From assembly GCA_027493445.1 (NCBI GenBank), contig JAOSKU010000001.1, positions 2,872,822-2,936,821 of the forward strand: DNA of 64,000 nucleotides, in the 5' to 3' direction. Under the pieces are notes generated by a model, which did no database searches, was not told the origin of the DNA, and saw only the letters and a program-made list of their open reading frames with translations. Source of the stretch: Thermoleophilia bacterium (GTDB lineage: Bacteria; Actinomycetota; Thermoleophilia; RBG-16-64-13). The translations under genes and the position numbers were made by a program. This document shows positions 8,096 through 16,468 of the stretch, one piece after another; position 1 is the stretch's first letter; every line of letters begins with the position of its first letter.

Positions 8096-9445
8096 GTGTC
8101 CGACGACATCCTGTCATTCCTGATGGCCGATTTCCAGGACCGGTCCCTACCGGAGGTGACCTCGCGTGACCTGCGGGTGCCACTCTTGCCCCGCAAGGCG
8201 ACAACCTTCATCGGCATGCGCAGAACAGGCAAGACCTATGCCATGTATGACACGATGCACCGCCTTCTCGGCCAGGGCGTGGGCAAAGACTACATGCTTT
8301 ATCTGAACCTGGAGGACGAGCGGCTCGGCATGCCGACTACCAAGACGCTCGACCGCGCGCTGGAGCTTTTCTACCGGCGAAACCCCACCGCTCGCGGGGG
8401 ACGCAGCTACCTTTTCTTCGACGAGATCCAAGTCGTGCCCAGCTGGGAGCGTTTCGTCCGCCGCGTCCTCGACACCGAGGAGGTAGACGTGGTGCTCAGC
8501 GGGTCATCAGCCAAGTTGCTCAGCACCGACCTCGCTACCAGCCTTCGCGGCCGCTCGCTCGCGGTGGAGGTGCTCCCTTTCAGCCTGCGTGAGGTACTGC
8601 GCGCGGACTCTGCTGAACCTGAGGCCTCACCCTGGCCTCCCGGCGCGTCCATGCGCTCGCTGGCAGCGGCAGCGCTAGATTCTTATCTCGTCGTTGGCGG
8701 CTTTCCCGAGGCGCAGTCGGTGCATCCGTTTGACCGTGCGCAACTGCTCCAAGGTTATGTGGATGCGGTTGTGCTCAAAGACGTCGTCGAGCGTCACGGG
8801 GTTGCGAATCTCACCGCTATGCGGCATCTGGTTCAAGCTCTTTTTGCCGCCAACGCCGGCGAGTTCAGCGTGAGCGGCTTTCACGGCACCTTGGTGTCTC
8901 AGGGCTTCAAGGTTTCGAAGCACACACTCCTTGACTATCTTGGCCATCTCACCGACGCGTATCTCGTCTTCTTGGTTAGCTTGCGGAGTCGGTCCGAGAA
9001 GCAGCGGCTCGTCAACCCTCGCAAGGTGTACGCGGTGGACCCCGGCCTGGCTGCCGCCATGTACTCTGGGGGCGCGGTCAACGTCGGGGCCCAGCTTGAG
9101 ACATTTGTCTATCTCGAGTTGCGTCATCGGCTCGGCATCCTGGCCGGCCACACCATCTCCTACTATCGCACCAGGGGTGGGTACGAGGTCGACTTTGCGG
9201 TGGACTCTCCCGTACCCGGCGAGGGCGTGCGCCTGATCCAGGCGTGCGCGAGATGGCATTTGCCCGCAACCAGAAGCCGGGAACTTCGCGCTCTGTCGGA
9301 GGCCATGGAGGAGACCGGCTGTAGCGAGGCGCTTGTTGTGACGCTCGACGATCGGGAATCGCTACATACGTCCGCCGGGCGTATCCGCGTGGTGCCGGCC
9401 TGGGAGTGGGCACTCGAACCGCGGAAGGCTGACTGGGGGCTGTGA
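8096..9445 (+). CDS. AAA ATPase with DUF4143-type C-terminal domain
   Basis: The protein has a P-loop (GMRRTGKT), a Walker B-like FFDEIQ, a sensor-like VVLSGSSAKLLS and the RGRSLAVEVLPFSLREVL segment typical of the AAA_14 ATPases. A C-terminal DUF4143 nuclease-like part follows (VNPRKVYAVDPGLAAAM, TRGGYEVDFAV). This widespread, often mobile family has no settled role. The GTG at 8096 is chosen because GGAGG lies eight bases upstream; an ATG at 8018 would add 26 residues. It sits between tldD and a second, diverged tldD 3' end and looks like acquired cargo. Confidence 0.82.
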   Translation: MSDDILSFLMADFQDRSLPEVTSRDLRVPLLPRKATTFIGMRRTGKTYAMYDTMHRLLGQGVGKDYMLYLNLEDERLGMPTTKTLDRALELFYRRNPTARGGRSYLFFDEIQVVPSWERFVRRVLDTEEVDVVLSGSSAKLLSTDLATSLRGRSLAVEVLPFSLREVLRADSAEPEASPWPPGASMRSLAAAALDSYLVVGGFPEAQSVHPFDRAQLLQGYVDAVVLKDVVERHGVANLTAMRHLVQALFAANAGEFSVSGFHGTLVSQGFKVSKHTLLDYLGHLTDAYLVFLVSLRSRSEKQRLVNPRKVYAVDPGLAAAMYSGGAVNVGAQLETFVYLELRHRLGILAGHTISYYRTRGGYEVDFAVDSPVPGEGVRLIQACARWHLPATRSRELRALSEAMEETGCSEALVVTLDDRESLHTSAGRIRVVPAWEWALEPRKADWGL

Positions 9446-9448
9446 GTC

Positions 9449-9575
9449 GGCATGACCGGCGCGACGGCCACCTGCGGCAGGGGCCGAGCCCGGCCGGAGC
9501 ATGCCCGCGGGCCACGGAGCGTCTCCGGCTCGATTCCGGAACGTTGCCGTGGGCGGCGGCGCGGGCGGGGCGTGA
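9449..9575 (+). pseudogene. Remnant of a second, diverged tldD 3' end
   Basis: Immediately after the ATPase stop codon the DNA resembles the end of tldD at about 7588-7700 over roughly 100 bases. With one base skipped near 9484 it reads GEPGRSMPAGHGASPARF, then RNVAVGGGAGGA and a TGA at 9573-9575, the conserved TldD C-terminus. Differences from the resident tldD are scattered, so this is a diverged copy and not a recent duplication. It suggests that the ATPase arrived together with the end of a foreign tldD, or by recombination between two tldD alleles. Confidence 0.75.
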
Positions 9576-9682
9576 GACGCGGGCAGGGACAGGCTTCTCG
9601 GGCCTGATCTTTCGGGTCTGCAGGTCTGCTGATCTCGACCGACTTTGGGGTAAGATGGATATTACTCTCCAATAGCATCGGG

Positions 9683-9937
9683 GTGATCACATTGGGAAGA
9701 GCCTCAAAGGTCTTCTATTTCTCCGTACCCCATGAGGCGGCGGAAAAGATCGAAAGGCTGGCCAAGAGCGAGAGTCGCTCAAGAAGCGAACTTCTGCGCA
9801 AGATGGTTCGGGTTTACGAGGAGTGCAAAGCTGAGGCTGAGTGGCAGCTGCTGTTTGCTCTTGGCGAAGAGACCACCAGGCGCTTTGGGATTAAGAGCGA
9901 AGAGGAGCTCTTTAAGATTCTCGGTGGGGCGACCTAG
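9683..9937 (+). CDS. Ribbon-helix-helix antitoxin
   Basis: The 84-residue protein has the ribbon-helix-helix order SKVFYFSVPHEAAEKIERLA then SRSELLRKMVRVY, with an acidic toxin-binding C-terminal half. The start is a GTG at 9683; the region upstream contains TAAGAT at about 9652, a possible -10 box. It overlaps the next gene, a deleted PIN toxin, by one base, as in COG1569-type toxin-antitoxin operons. The antitoxin looks intact although its toxin is not. Codon use is less GC-biased than that of its neighbours, which suggests transfer. Confidence 0.75.
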   Translation: MITLGRASKVFYFSVPHEAAEKIERLAKSESRSRSELLRKMVRVYEECKAEAEWQLLFALGEETTRRFGIKSEEELFKILGGAT

Positions 9938-10050
9938 TGCTTAGAGTCGTCTTCAAATCCAATAATCATCTGCTGAAGCTTAAGTCCTATGAGAACATCC
10001 CCATTCAGAGGCCAAAGTACTTGACGTATCTCGTGGAGCAAGAAGATTAG
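9937..10050 (+). pseudogene. Internally deleted PIN-domain toxin (37 codons)
   Basis: The frame starts with a GTG overlapping the antitoxin stop codon. It begins LRVVFKSN, like the first strand of a PIN toxin (LRVVFDTN), and then passes straight to HLLKLKSYENIPIQRPKYL, like the last helix and strand of COG1569 PIN proteins. About 90 central residues with the catalytic acids are missing, and even the first acid is replaced by lysine. The product would have no ribonuclease activity. Confidence 0.6.
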
Positions 10051-10137
10051 CGAGGCTAGGCAGAATAGGGAGTTTCCGGCATGGTTCTCGACAAGAGACC
10101 GGGTCGCTTGGGTCTAGCGGAGGGAGCCGTCCTGGGC

Positions 10138-11532
10138 ATGGAGAAGGCCTTCTCGCTGGCCGAGACGGCCCTCGAGGCGGCACGAGCGGCGGGAGCCGAC
10201 GAAGCCGAGGTGGTGTTGCTGGCCGAGGACTCCGGCCTGACCCGGTACGCGGCCAACCGCATCCACCAGAACGTTTCGGAGCGGAACGCGGAAATTCGAG
10301 TGCGGGCCGCCAGGGGCCGGCGGGTGGCCGTGGCCTCCGGTAACCAGACAACCACGGAGGCCATGCGCGATCTGGCGACTCGGGCCGCCACCATGGCCAT
10401 CCACGCCCCCGAGGATGTCGACTTTCCCGGCCTGCCGGAGCCGGCCAAGACTCCTTACCTGGACCAGACGACTTACTACGACGCCACGGCTGAGCTCGAC
10501 GCGCCGGGGCGTGCCCAGGTTGTGCGTGAGATCGTGGAGCTGCTGCGGGGGGCCGACGCTCGAGGGTACGGCGTGATGACGAACGCCGTGACCGAAGCGG
10601 CCGTGGTGAACAGCCGGGGCATCCGCGTGCATCAGAGCTACACCGACGCGTGGCTCTCGGTCATCGCGAGCCGCGACCGGCCGGACACACGCACCGGCGC
10701 CAGGACTGCGACCGGCTTCGCCACCAGCGGTCATCGGGACTGGACCGAGCTCGATCCCGAGTCGGTAGCCCTGCGGGCGCTTGCCAAAGCCTCGCTGGAA
10801 CCACCTCGACGCGTCGCCGCCGGCAGGTACACCGTCATCTTGGAGGAGGAGGCGGTGGCCGAATTGCTGAGCTTTCTCGCGTATAGCGCCCTCAACGGGC
10901 TCGACATGCTCGAGGGGCGCAGCCTGTACGCCGGCCGCCTGGGGGAGCGGCGCTATCCCGCCGGGATCACCTTGCGCGACGACCCGACGGACGCGCTCGG
11001 CGCCAACGCTTCCTTCGACTTCGAGGGGGTCCCCAAGTCCCCGCTGATATTGATCCGGGAGGGTGCGCTGGAGCAGGCAGCCTGGGATACAGCCACCGCC
11101 CGGCGGGCGGGCCGGACGAGCACGGGCCACGCGCTCCCGGCGCCGAACCCCCTGGGCCCCATCCCCCTGAACTTGAAGCTGAGCCCAGGCCACGCCGGCA
11201 GGGCCCAACTCCTGTCGCAGGTGCAGCGGGGCCTCGTGATCACCCGCTTCCATTACGTCAACGAGGTGGACCCGGCGAAGACCCTCCTCACCGGCATGAC
11301 CCGGGACGGGACCTTCCTGGTGGAGGACGGCCGGGTAGTGGCCCCGGTGCAGGACCTGAGGTGGGTCGAGTCCGTCGACGCCGTCCTGAAACAGGTGGTG
11401 GCGGTGGGCGACACCCTCAAGTTGGTGTCGGAGGGCCCGGGCTACGGCATCCGCTATTTCACCGGAACCTTGGCTCCACCCCTGCTGGTCGAAGGATTCA
11501 CCATCACCGGATCGGCGGAGGAGCAGGCTTGA
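10138..11532 (+). CDS. pmbA: PmbA/TldE metalloprotease partner
   Basis: The protein is the non-zinc partner of TldD; the heterodimer degrades peptides and in some bacteria matures peptide antibiotics. Family blocks are visible: an N-terminal helix pattern (ALEAARAAGADEAEVVLL), FEGVPKSPLILIREG, the GHALPAPNPLGPIPLNLKL region, and a C-terminal VEGFTITGS. It lacks a HExxxH motif, as expected for TldE. I prefer the ATG at 10138, preceded by GGAGGGAG, over the ATG at 10081. It was probably once directly downstream of tldD. Confidence 0.9.
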   Translation: MEKAFSLAETALEAARAAGADEAEVVLLAEDSGLTRYAANRIHQNVSERNAEIRVRAARGRRVAVASGNQTTTEAMRDLATRAATMAIHAPEDVDFPGLPEPAKTPYLDQTTYYDATAELDAPGRAQVVREIVELLRGADARGYGVMTNAVTEAAVVNSRGIRVHQSYTDAWLSVIASRDRPDTRTGARTATGFATSGHRDWTELDPESVALRALAKASLEPPRRVAAGRYTVILEEEAVAELLSFLAYSALNGLDMLEGRSLYAGRLGERRYPAGITLRDDPTDALGANASFDFEGVPKSPLILIREGALEQAAWDTATARRAGRTSTGHALPAPNPLGPIPLNLKLSPGHAGRAQLLSQVQRGLVITRFHYVNEVDPAKTLLTGMTRDGTFLVEDGRVVAPVQDLRWVESVDAVLKQVVAVGDTLKLVSEGPGYGIRYFTGTLAPPLLVEGFTITGSAEEQA

Positions 11533-11588
11533 CCCGGGTGGGGTGAGGTGGATCAGGATGACTCAACCGATCCCATTATCATCCTGCT

Positions 11589-11891
11589 TCAGCTGGCCTT
11601 GCGGAACACCTCAACTTCATCTGCCAGGCGGGATCCCAGGCGATCTTTTTCCAGCTCAAGATCGTAGCGAGACTGGAGGTTAAGCCAAAAACGATCAGTA
11701 GTGCCAAAGTAGCGGGCCAGCCTCAGGGCCGTGTCCGCGGAGATGGAGCGCTTCTTCTTCACAATCTCGTTGATGCGGCGCGGCGGAACGCTTATGTCTT
11801 TGGCCAGGCGATACTGGCTTATCTCCAAGGGCTTGAGAAACTCCTCCAGTAAGATCTCTCCGGGATGTGTCGGTGGCAGTTTCGTGGTCAT
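11589..11891 (-). CDS. higA: HigA-type antitoxin (XRE helix-turn-helix)
   Basis: The 100-residue protein begins MTTKLPPTHPGEILLEEFL, the hallmark of HigA/VapI antitoxins. It continues with the helix-turn-helix ISQYRLAKDISVPPRRINEIV and the conserved RYFGTTDRFWLNLQSRYDLE. It neutralises HigB and represses the operon. The ATG at 11891 overlaps the higB stop codon by four bases, giving the usual toxin-first order. Confidence 0.92.
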   Translation of the reverse strand: MTTKLPPTHPGEILLEEFLKPLEISQYRLAKDISVPPRRINEIVKKKRSISADTALRLARYFGTTDRFWLNLQSRYDLELEKDRLGSRLADEVEVFRKAS

Positions 11892-12183
11892 GGTCGTTCT
11901 CCTGAGTGGTAGTCCGTTATTTCGACGTCGTGGGCGTTTCCGTCCACCCAGCGAAAGCAGATCCGCCACTGGTCGTTAATGCGGATGCTGTGCTGTCCTT
12001 TTCGATCGCCAGGATTTTTCTCAAGCCGATTTCCGGGCGGAATCCGGAGATCGTCCAGCACCTCTGCCGCGTCCAACATGAACAGTTTCCACTGTGCCAG
12101 GCGTTGAATCCCCGAATCCAGTTTCTTGTAGCGCTCCTGATGGAACACCTTTTCTGCAGCTTTACCCTTAAAGACCGGATCAT
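11888..12183 (-). CDS. higB: HigB/RelE-type toxin, frameshifted near its N-terminus as sequenced
   Basis: The main frame encodes KVFHQERYKKLDSGIQRLA, MLDAAEVLDDLRIPPGNRL and SIRINDQWRICFRW, all typical of HigB ribosome-dependent mRNA interferases. The expected N-terminus (MIRS then FKGKAAEKVFH) is split from it by a missing T in the TTT run near 12170. The ATG at 12183 is therefore taken as the start, and the shift is probably a sequencing error. With it repaired the toxin would be about 98 residues. It is followed by higA in the same operon, with a palindromic stem-loop immediately upstream. Confidence 0.8.
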
Positions 12184-12196
12184 TGGTGCATGCTAA

Positions 12197-12241
12197 CGCA
12201 AGAGGGGATAATAACGTTTGTCGTCATTATCCCCTCTTGCG
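12197..12241. repeat. 20-bp inverted repeat upstream of higBA
   Basis: CGCAAGAGGGGATAATAACG (12197-12216) is repeated in inverted form at 12222-12241 with one mismatch, around a 5-nt spacer. It lies 13 bases upstream of the higB start codon. It may be the HigA/HigBA operator or the end of a mobile element; no T-run supports a terminator. Confidence 0.6.
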
Positions 12242-12387
12242 CAACACCAACCAGACCAACGGGTGCTGACAGAATCGGAATTTGGGGCTCCTTCACCTCG
12301 GCAAGCTTCTCTGAGCCCCACCACAGGCTCGCGCAGAAGCGGACGAGGTCGCACGTGCCCGCGGCCGCGGATGACCGCGGCCTGCCC

Positions 12388-12699
12388 TCACAGTGCCCGC
12401 AGCACCATCATCAGGACGCTGCCCACGACCACGGTGGCAATGAGGCTGTGCGTACGGAGCGCCACGAGGGCGGAGGGGACGGCGGCTACCAGCCCCAGGT
12501 TGCCCAGGCCCAGGTCGAAGCGGCCTTCGGGCAGCAGGATCAGGGGAGCCGCGAAGGCGGCTAGCACCGCCACGGGGAAGCCCTCGAAGAAGCGCAGCAG
12601 AGACGGCGGCAGACGCTTCTCGGCCAGGATCAGCAGGGGAAGGGCGCGGGGCCCGTAGGTCACCAAGCCCATGGCCAGGAAGATCAGCAGCAGCCTCAC
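12388..12699 (-). CDS. azlD: AzlD family branched-chain amino acid export subunit
   Basis: The small 103-residue membrane protein has four hydrophobic segments and the AzlD pattern TYGPRALPLLIL ... PVAVLAAFAAPLIL ... ALRTHSLIATVVVGSV. With AzlC it forms a branched-chain amino acid exporter. The GTG at 12699 overlaps the azlC stop codon by GTGA, so the two are co-translated. Confidence 0.85.
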   Translation of the reverse strand: MRLLLIFLAMGLVTYGPRALPLLILAEKRLPPSLLRFFEGFPVAVLAAFAAPLILLPEGRFDLGLGNLGLVAAVPSALVALRTHSLIATVVVGSVLMMVLRAL

Positions 12700-13490
12700 G
12701 AGTCCCCCCCTCCACCGCCCGCTCCGAGGCCACCGCGGGCGCCGGCCGCGACGCCGGCGGCGGGCTCACCCGCCGCGCCCTCCATGGCCCGGTCCGCCTG
12801 ACTGCCCTTGAAGACCAAGCCCACGGCGCTGGCCGCCAGCGTGGCCACGATCACGCCCGCGGTCGCCATCCCAAACCGGTGGAACACAAGGGACACGGCC
12901 GCTGCCGCCAAGGCCACCACCACCTCACGCCGCCCATGCATCTGCAAGGCGAGGAGCCCCAAGAACATGGCTACTAGAGCGTAGTCCAGTCCGAAGCGTA
13001 GTGGATCTCCTACCAGCGAGCCGGCGGCCGCACCCAGGAACGAGCCTGCGACCCACGAGAGCTGGGCCGTCCCGTTGAGCCCGGCCATTACCGCGAACGG
13101 CAAGCCGTCCGGATAGCGGGGCGCGGCCCGCGAGGCCATGACGAAGCTCTCGTCGGTGAGCTCCGCCGCCAGCCAGGCGAGCCGTCCCCGGCCCAAGGGC
13201 GCCAGCCGGTGCACGATAGCCGAGCTGTACAGCAGGTGGCGAAGATTGACCATGAAGGTGGTGGCCACCAGAGCCGCCGCCGAGGCTCCCTGATCGAGCA
13301 GAGACACGGCGATGAACTGGGCCGACCCGGCGTAGACGATCACAGACATGGCCGCTATGGCCCACACGGGGATGCCCGCCGTGCGTCCCAGCACCCCGTA
13401 GGCGAACCCGATCGGCACGTACCCCAGTACGATGGGCAGGGCCTCGCGGGCGCCGCGGGCCAGCCCCGGCGCCGCTCCAGCGTCACTCAC
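12696..13490 (-). CDS. azlC: AzlC family branched-chain amino acid permease
   Basis: The 264-residue inner membrane protein has the AzlC signature ALPIVLGYVPIGFAYGVL and GSAQFIAVSLL, with a LTDESFVM-like loop (ELTDESFVMASR). It is the large subunit of the AzlCD exporter. The start is the GTG at 13490. The C-terminus has an added Ala/Gly-rich tail of about 40 residues. The gene is divergent from the histidine kinase at 13653. Confidence 0.88.
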   Translation of the reverse strand: MSDAGAAPGLARGAREALPIVLGYVPIGFAYGVLGRTAGIPVWAIAAMSVIVYAGSAQFIAVSLLDQGASAAALVATTFMVNLRHLLYSSAIVHRLAPLGRGRLAWLAAELTDESFVMASRAAPRYPDGLPFAVMAGLNGTAQLSWVAGSFLGAAAGSLVGDPLRFGLDYALVAMFLGLLALQMHGRREVVVALAAAAVSLVFHRFGMATAGVIVATLAASAVGLVFKGSQADRAMEGAAGEPAAGVAAGARGGLGAGGGGGDS

Positions 13491-13652
13491 CGGCGGCCTA
13501 CTTTCGGGGTATCTGCTTTTTCCACAATCATGAGAAACGACGTTTTCTGCTTTCTATTTGACTGAGAGTTTATTAGAATCCTTTCATAGGAAAGGGAGTC
13601 TGCATGAAGTACGCGGTCTCAACTCCTTCACGTCGCCCTCGCGAGGGCTAGA

Positions 13653-14690
13653 GTGGCCGGCGGGCGACCGAACCCAAGGGCGTGGGTCTTGCGAGTCCGC
13701 CCCCTCCTCACCCGCGCCATCGTACCCTTGATCGTGGTGGGCGCCGGGCTCTACTACTGGTTCGCTGAGAGCCGGCTCAGTATCCTTTCGTACTTCTTCC
13801 TGCCGGTGGCAGTCGCCGCAGTTGTCTTCGGCCGCATCCGGGGACCCTCGCCGCGCTGGTCTGCGAGATCCTGGTCCTGGCCCCGCTCCTCGCGTACGGC
13901 CCAGGATACCTCGCTCCCTCGGGCCAGGCCTCACCCCGAAGCCGCAGCCGGGCTCCTGCTCTGGATGGTCTTCATCCATTTGACGGCCTACATCGTGGGG
14001 CTCGTTTCAGAGGTGGGGGGAAACCGTGTGCTCGTCCAGGGAATCGGGGCGGACGCGATCAACGCCGTCGAGCGCGAGAGGAAGCGCATGGCGTTCGACG
14101 TCCACGACGGTATCGCCCAGACGGTGAACACCGCCCTGATGGAGGCCGAGGTGCTCACCATGATGGCCGAGGACTCCGAACCCGACGTCCGTGAGCAGGT
14201 AGAACGGGTCCGCCGCTGCATGGGTGGGGCGGTGCAGGAGATCAGGAACATGATCGGCAACCTGCGCCCTCCGGCCCTGGCCGGCCCGGAGTTCGCCGCC
14301 ACGCTCAGGCACCTGGTGGAGGAGTTCTCCGCGCGCTGCGGAGTCAAGGCAGAGCTCGACCTGAACGCCGACCTGGCGGAGCACTCCGATTCCATGCGCA
14401 TCTGCGTCTTCCGCGTCATCCAGGAGGCGCTGTCCAACGTCGAGCACCACGCTGAGGCTTCGAGAGTCCATGTCGGGGTCAGCTCCAGCCGGAAGGGGGT
14501 CTTCCTGGTGGTGAGCGACGACGGCCTGGGCTTCGACCCCTCGGCGACAAGCGGGAACGGCTTCGACAACCACCACGGGCTCGCGAGCATGCACGAGCGC
14601 GTGGCCTTGCTGGCCGGCAGGTTGGAGATCGACAGCGCCGCTCAGAGCGGCACGATCGTGAGGGCCTATGTCCCCACCTACGACAGGTGA
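13653..14690 (+). CDS. NarL-type sensor histidine kinase (HisKA_3)
   Basis: An N-terminal membrane region is followed by the HisKA_3 dimerisation helix with the phospho-acceptor histidine in MAFDVHDGIAQTVN, then an HATPase_c domain (IQEALSNVEHHAEAS, DDGLGFDP, GLASMHERVALLAG). The stretch 13845-13935 is unlike a kinase in this frame (RWSARSWSWPRSS), while the next frame reads hydrophobic ALVCEILVLAPLLAYGPGYL there; two compensating shifts are likely, making a longer membrane domain. It precedes two response regulators and probably phosphorylates the LuxR-type one at 14722. Confidence 0.85.
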   Translation: MAGGRPNPRAWVLRVRPLLTRAIVPLIVVGAGLYYWFAESRLSILSYFFLPVAVAAVVFGRIRGPSPRWSARSWSWPRSSRTAQDTSLPRARPHPEAAAGLLLWMVFIHLTAYIVGLVSEVGGNRVLVQGIGADAINAVERERKRMAFDVHDGIAQTVNTALMEAEVLTMMAEDSEPDVREQVERVRRCMGGAVQEIRNMIGNLRPPALAGPEFAATLRHLVEEFSARCGVKAELDLNADLAEHSDSMRICVFRVIQEALSNVEHHAEASRVHVGVSSSRKGVFLVVSDDGLGFDPSATSGNGFDNHHGLASMHERVALLAGRLEIDSAAQSGTIVRAYVPTYDR

Positions 14691-14721
14691 CCCGATCGAT
14701 ATCGAGAGAGGTCACGCCTCT

Positions 14722-15387
14722 GTGAGCAGCAGCAGTACCCTCGGCGCCATCCTTCCGGAGAGCACTCCGATCCGCGTGATGATCGCGGACGACCATGAGT
14801 TGACTCGCTCGGGAGTCAAGCACGCGCTGGACCGCGCCGACGACATCGAGGTCGTCGCCGAAGCCTCCGACGGCCGTTCGGCGCTCGCGACCCTCGAGCA
14901 CAACGCGGTCGACGTATTGCTGCTCGATATCCGCATGCCTCATCTGGACGGGATGGCCTGCCTCGACCAGGTAGTCACACGCTGGCCGGAGGTAGCAGTG
15001 CTGATGCTGTCCATAGAGGACGACCGCCGAGTAGCTCTCGATGCCTTGCAGCGCGGCGCGACCGGGTACATCGTCAAGACCATCCGGCCGGCTGATCTGG
15101 CCGCTACTATCCGCCAGGCCATTCTGGGCTCGGTGCTCATGGGCGGCGCGGCTGTGGCGCACGTCGCGGCCACCGAAAGCCACCGCCCCGCCGACGACCT
15201 CACCGAACGAGAACTCGAGATCCTCCGACACCTGGCGCTAGGGCAGAGCAACGCCGATATCGGCGACGCTCTCTGCATCGCCCCCAAGACCGTGAAGTAC
15301 CACCTCACGAACGTCTACGCCAAGCTGGGTGTGGCCAACCGCACCGAGGCCGCCGCCTACGCCCTGCGGCACGGCCTGGGCGACTAA
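14722..15387 (+). CDS. NarL/FixJ-type response regulator
   Basis: The receiver domain has acidic residues ADDHE, the phospho-acceptor in LLLDIRMPHLDG and the lysine in YIVKTIRP. The C-terminal LuxR helix-turn-helix reads LTEREIL-like LTERELEILRHLALGQSN and TVKYHLTNVYAKLGVANR. The GTG at 14722 is preceded by GAGAGG and avoids overlap with the kinase gene at 14668-14690. It is the DNA-binding partner of the upstream kinase, perhaps controlling the pilus operon that follows. Confidence 0.9.
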   Translation: MSSSSTLGAILPESTPIRVMIADDHELTRSGVKHALDRADDIEVVAEASDGRSALATLEHNAVDVLLLDIRMPHLDGMACLDQVVTRWPEVAVLMLSIEDDRRVALDALQRGATGYIVKTIRPADLAATIRQAILGSVLMGGAAVAHVAATESHRPADDLTERELEILRHLALGQSNADIGDALCIAPKTVKYHLTNVYAKLGVANRTEAAAYALRHGLGD

Positions 15388-15606
15388 CCCCCACCCTCTC
15401 CCCCGACCAAGGTCCAGGGCGCCACCCGGACCGATCACTCCACGCCCGGACCATCCGCGATAATCGACCGGCGGGGAGTTCCACCCGGACCCCGACCGGC
15501 GCCCCCCGCAGACCCGACCTGAGGTATCCGAAGACTGGCCTCGCGCCCGGTCCGAGAACACCCTTCCTGCCATACGCTCATCCTTGCCGGCAGACAACGA
15601 GGGGGA

Positions 15607-16041
15607 GTGGTGGAGAGGAAGATCCGCATCGTGGTAGCAGACGACCACCAGCCTTTCCGGGACGCACTGATCCACCTCCTCTCGCTGGACGCCGACATCG
15701 ACGTGGTGGGGGCGGCCGCTGACGGGCGGGAGGCGTACGACCTCTGCATGAACCTTCATCCGGACGTGGTGCTCATGGACCTGGTCATGCCCGGCGTCGA
15801 CGGGGCGACGGCCACCCGCTACATCAAGCAGGAGGCGCCCGAGACGAAGGTGATCATGTTCTCGGTTTTCAATCAGGAGCGCTACATCCGGCGGGGAGCC
15901 GAAGCTGGAGTGGACCGCTACCTGCCCAAGGGCATCTCCCGCGAGGAGCTTCTAGCCACGGTAAAGGCCGTGGCAGAGGAGGCAATGGCGGCGGGCGAAA
16001 CCGCCGACTCCGGGGACGGGCGCAAGCCCGTGCAGGGCTAG
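15607..16041 (+). CDS. Stand-alone receiver-domain response regulator
   Basis: A 144-residue CheY-like receiver with ADDHQ, the phospho-acceptor in VLMDLVMPGVDG, FSVFNQERY and the lysine in YLPKGISREE, then a short Gly/Asp-rich tail without a DNA-binding domain. Two GTG codons in tandem (15607, 15610) follow GGGGGA. It lies between the NarL-type pair and the Flp pilin gene, so a role in pilus control is plausible. The 219-bp gap before it holds nothing I recognise. Confidence 0.83.
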   Translation: MVERKIRIVVADDHQPFRDALIHLLSLDADIDVVGAAADGREAYDLCMNLHPDVVLMDLVMPGVDGATATRYIKQEAPETKVIMFSVFNQERYIRRGAEAGVDRYLPKGISREELLATVKAVAEEAMAAGETADSGDGRKPVQG

Positions 16042-16195
16042 GCGGCTCTAGCAGGCGACCGGTGGTGACGCAAAAGCGACCGCGACCACTACGTCGAGAG
16101 GGAAAGTCACCCTCCGTCACCCCGGCACCGCCGGACGGGAGGGGCGGACCCGCGGGAGACGGAGAAACGGGAGAAGAAGAGAGGAGGTGATTCAG

Positions 16196-16372
16196 ATGAC
16201 GAAACTGTACTGCTACATCGCTTCGAGGATGAAGTCCGAAGAGGGCGCGGCGATGGCGGAGTACGGGCTGCTGGTGGCGTTGATCGCCGTCGTGGCGATG
16301 GCTGCCCTTACGCCGCTCGGCCAGAACCTTTTCAACAAGTTCCAGGCGGTGGCTACCGCCATCGGCCCCTGA
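16196..16372 (+). CDS. flp: Flp-type major pilin
   Basis: The 58-residue prepilin has a short leader ending in EEG, a cleavage point before AAMAEYGLL with glutamate at +5, and a single hydrophobic helix LLVALIAVVAMAAL. This is the class IV-B Flp pilin pattern. The ATG at 16196 follows a near-perfect Shine-Dalgarno sequence, AGGAGGTGATTCAG. It is the first gene of the Tad operon and is followed by a stable hairpin, which fits high pilin expression. No prepilin peptidase gene is present in the window. Confidence 0.92.
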   Translation: MTKLYCYIASRMKSEEGAAMAEYGLLVALIAVVAMAALTPLGQNLFNKFQAVATAIGP

Positions 16373-16413
16373 CGACGGCCGCGCTGGCGGATGATCCGAC
16401 CGCCGCGAGACAC

Positions 16414-16450
16414 GCTCGAGGCCCGGGGCGTATGGCTCCGGGCCTCGAGC
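16414..16450 (+). terminator. 13-bp perfect hairpin after flp
   Basis: GCTCGAGGCCCGG and CCGGGCCTCGAGC form a perfect stem around an 11-nt loop, 41 bases after the pilin stop codon and before tadE. Without a T-run it more likely stabilises the pilin mRNA or attenuates read-through than ends all transcription. Confidence 0.5.
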
Positions 16451-16468
16451 AACAGACAAGGTGCTTGT

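Noticed and set aside
12283..12320. 8-bp inverted repeat TGGGGCTC/GAGCCCCA as terminator of azlCD
   Set aside because: The arms are short and the loop is 22 bases; expected by chance in GC-rich DNA.
13559..13580. TTGACT near TAGAAT as a promoter for the histidine kinase
   Set aside because: The spacer is only about 10 bases, too short for a sigma-70 promoter.
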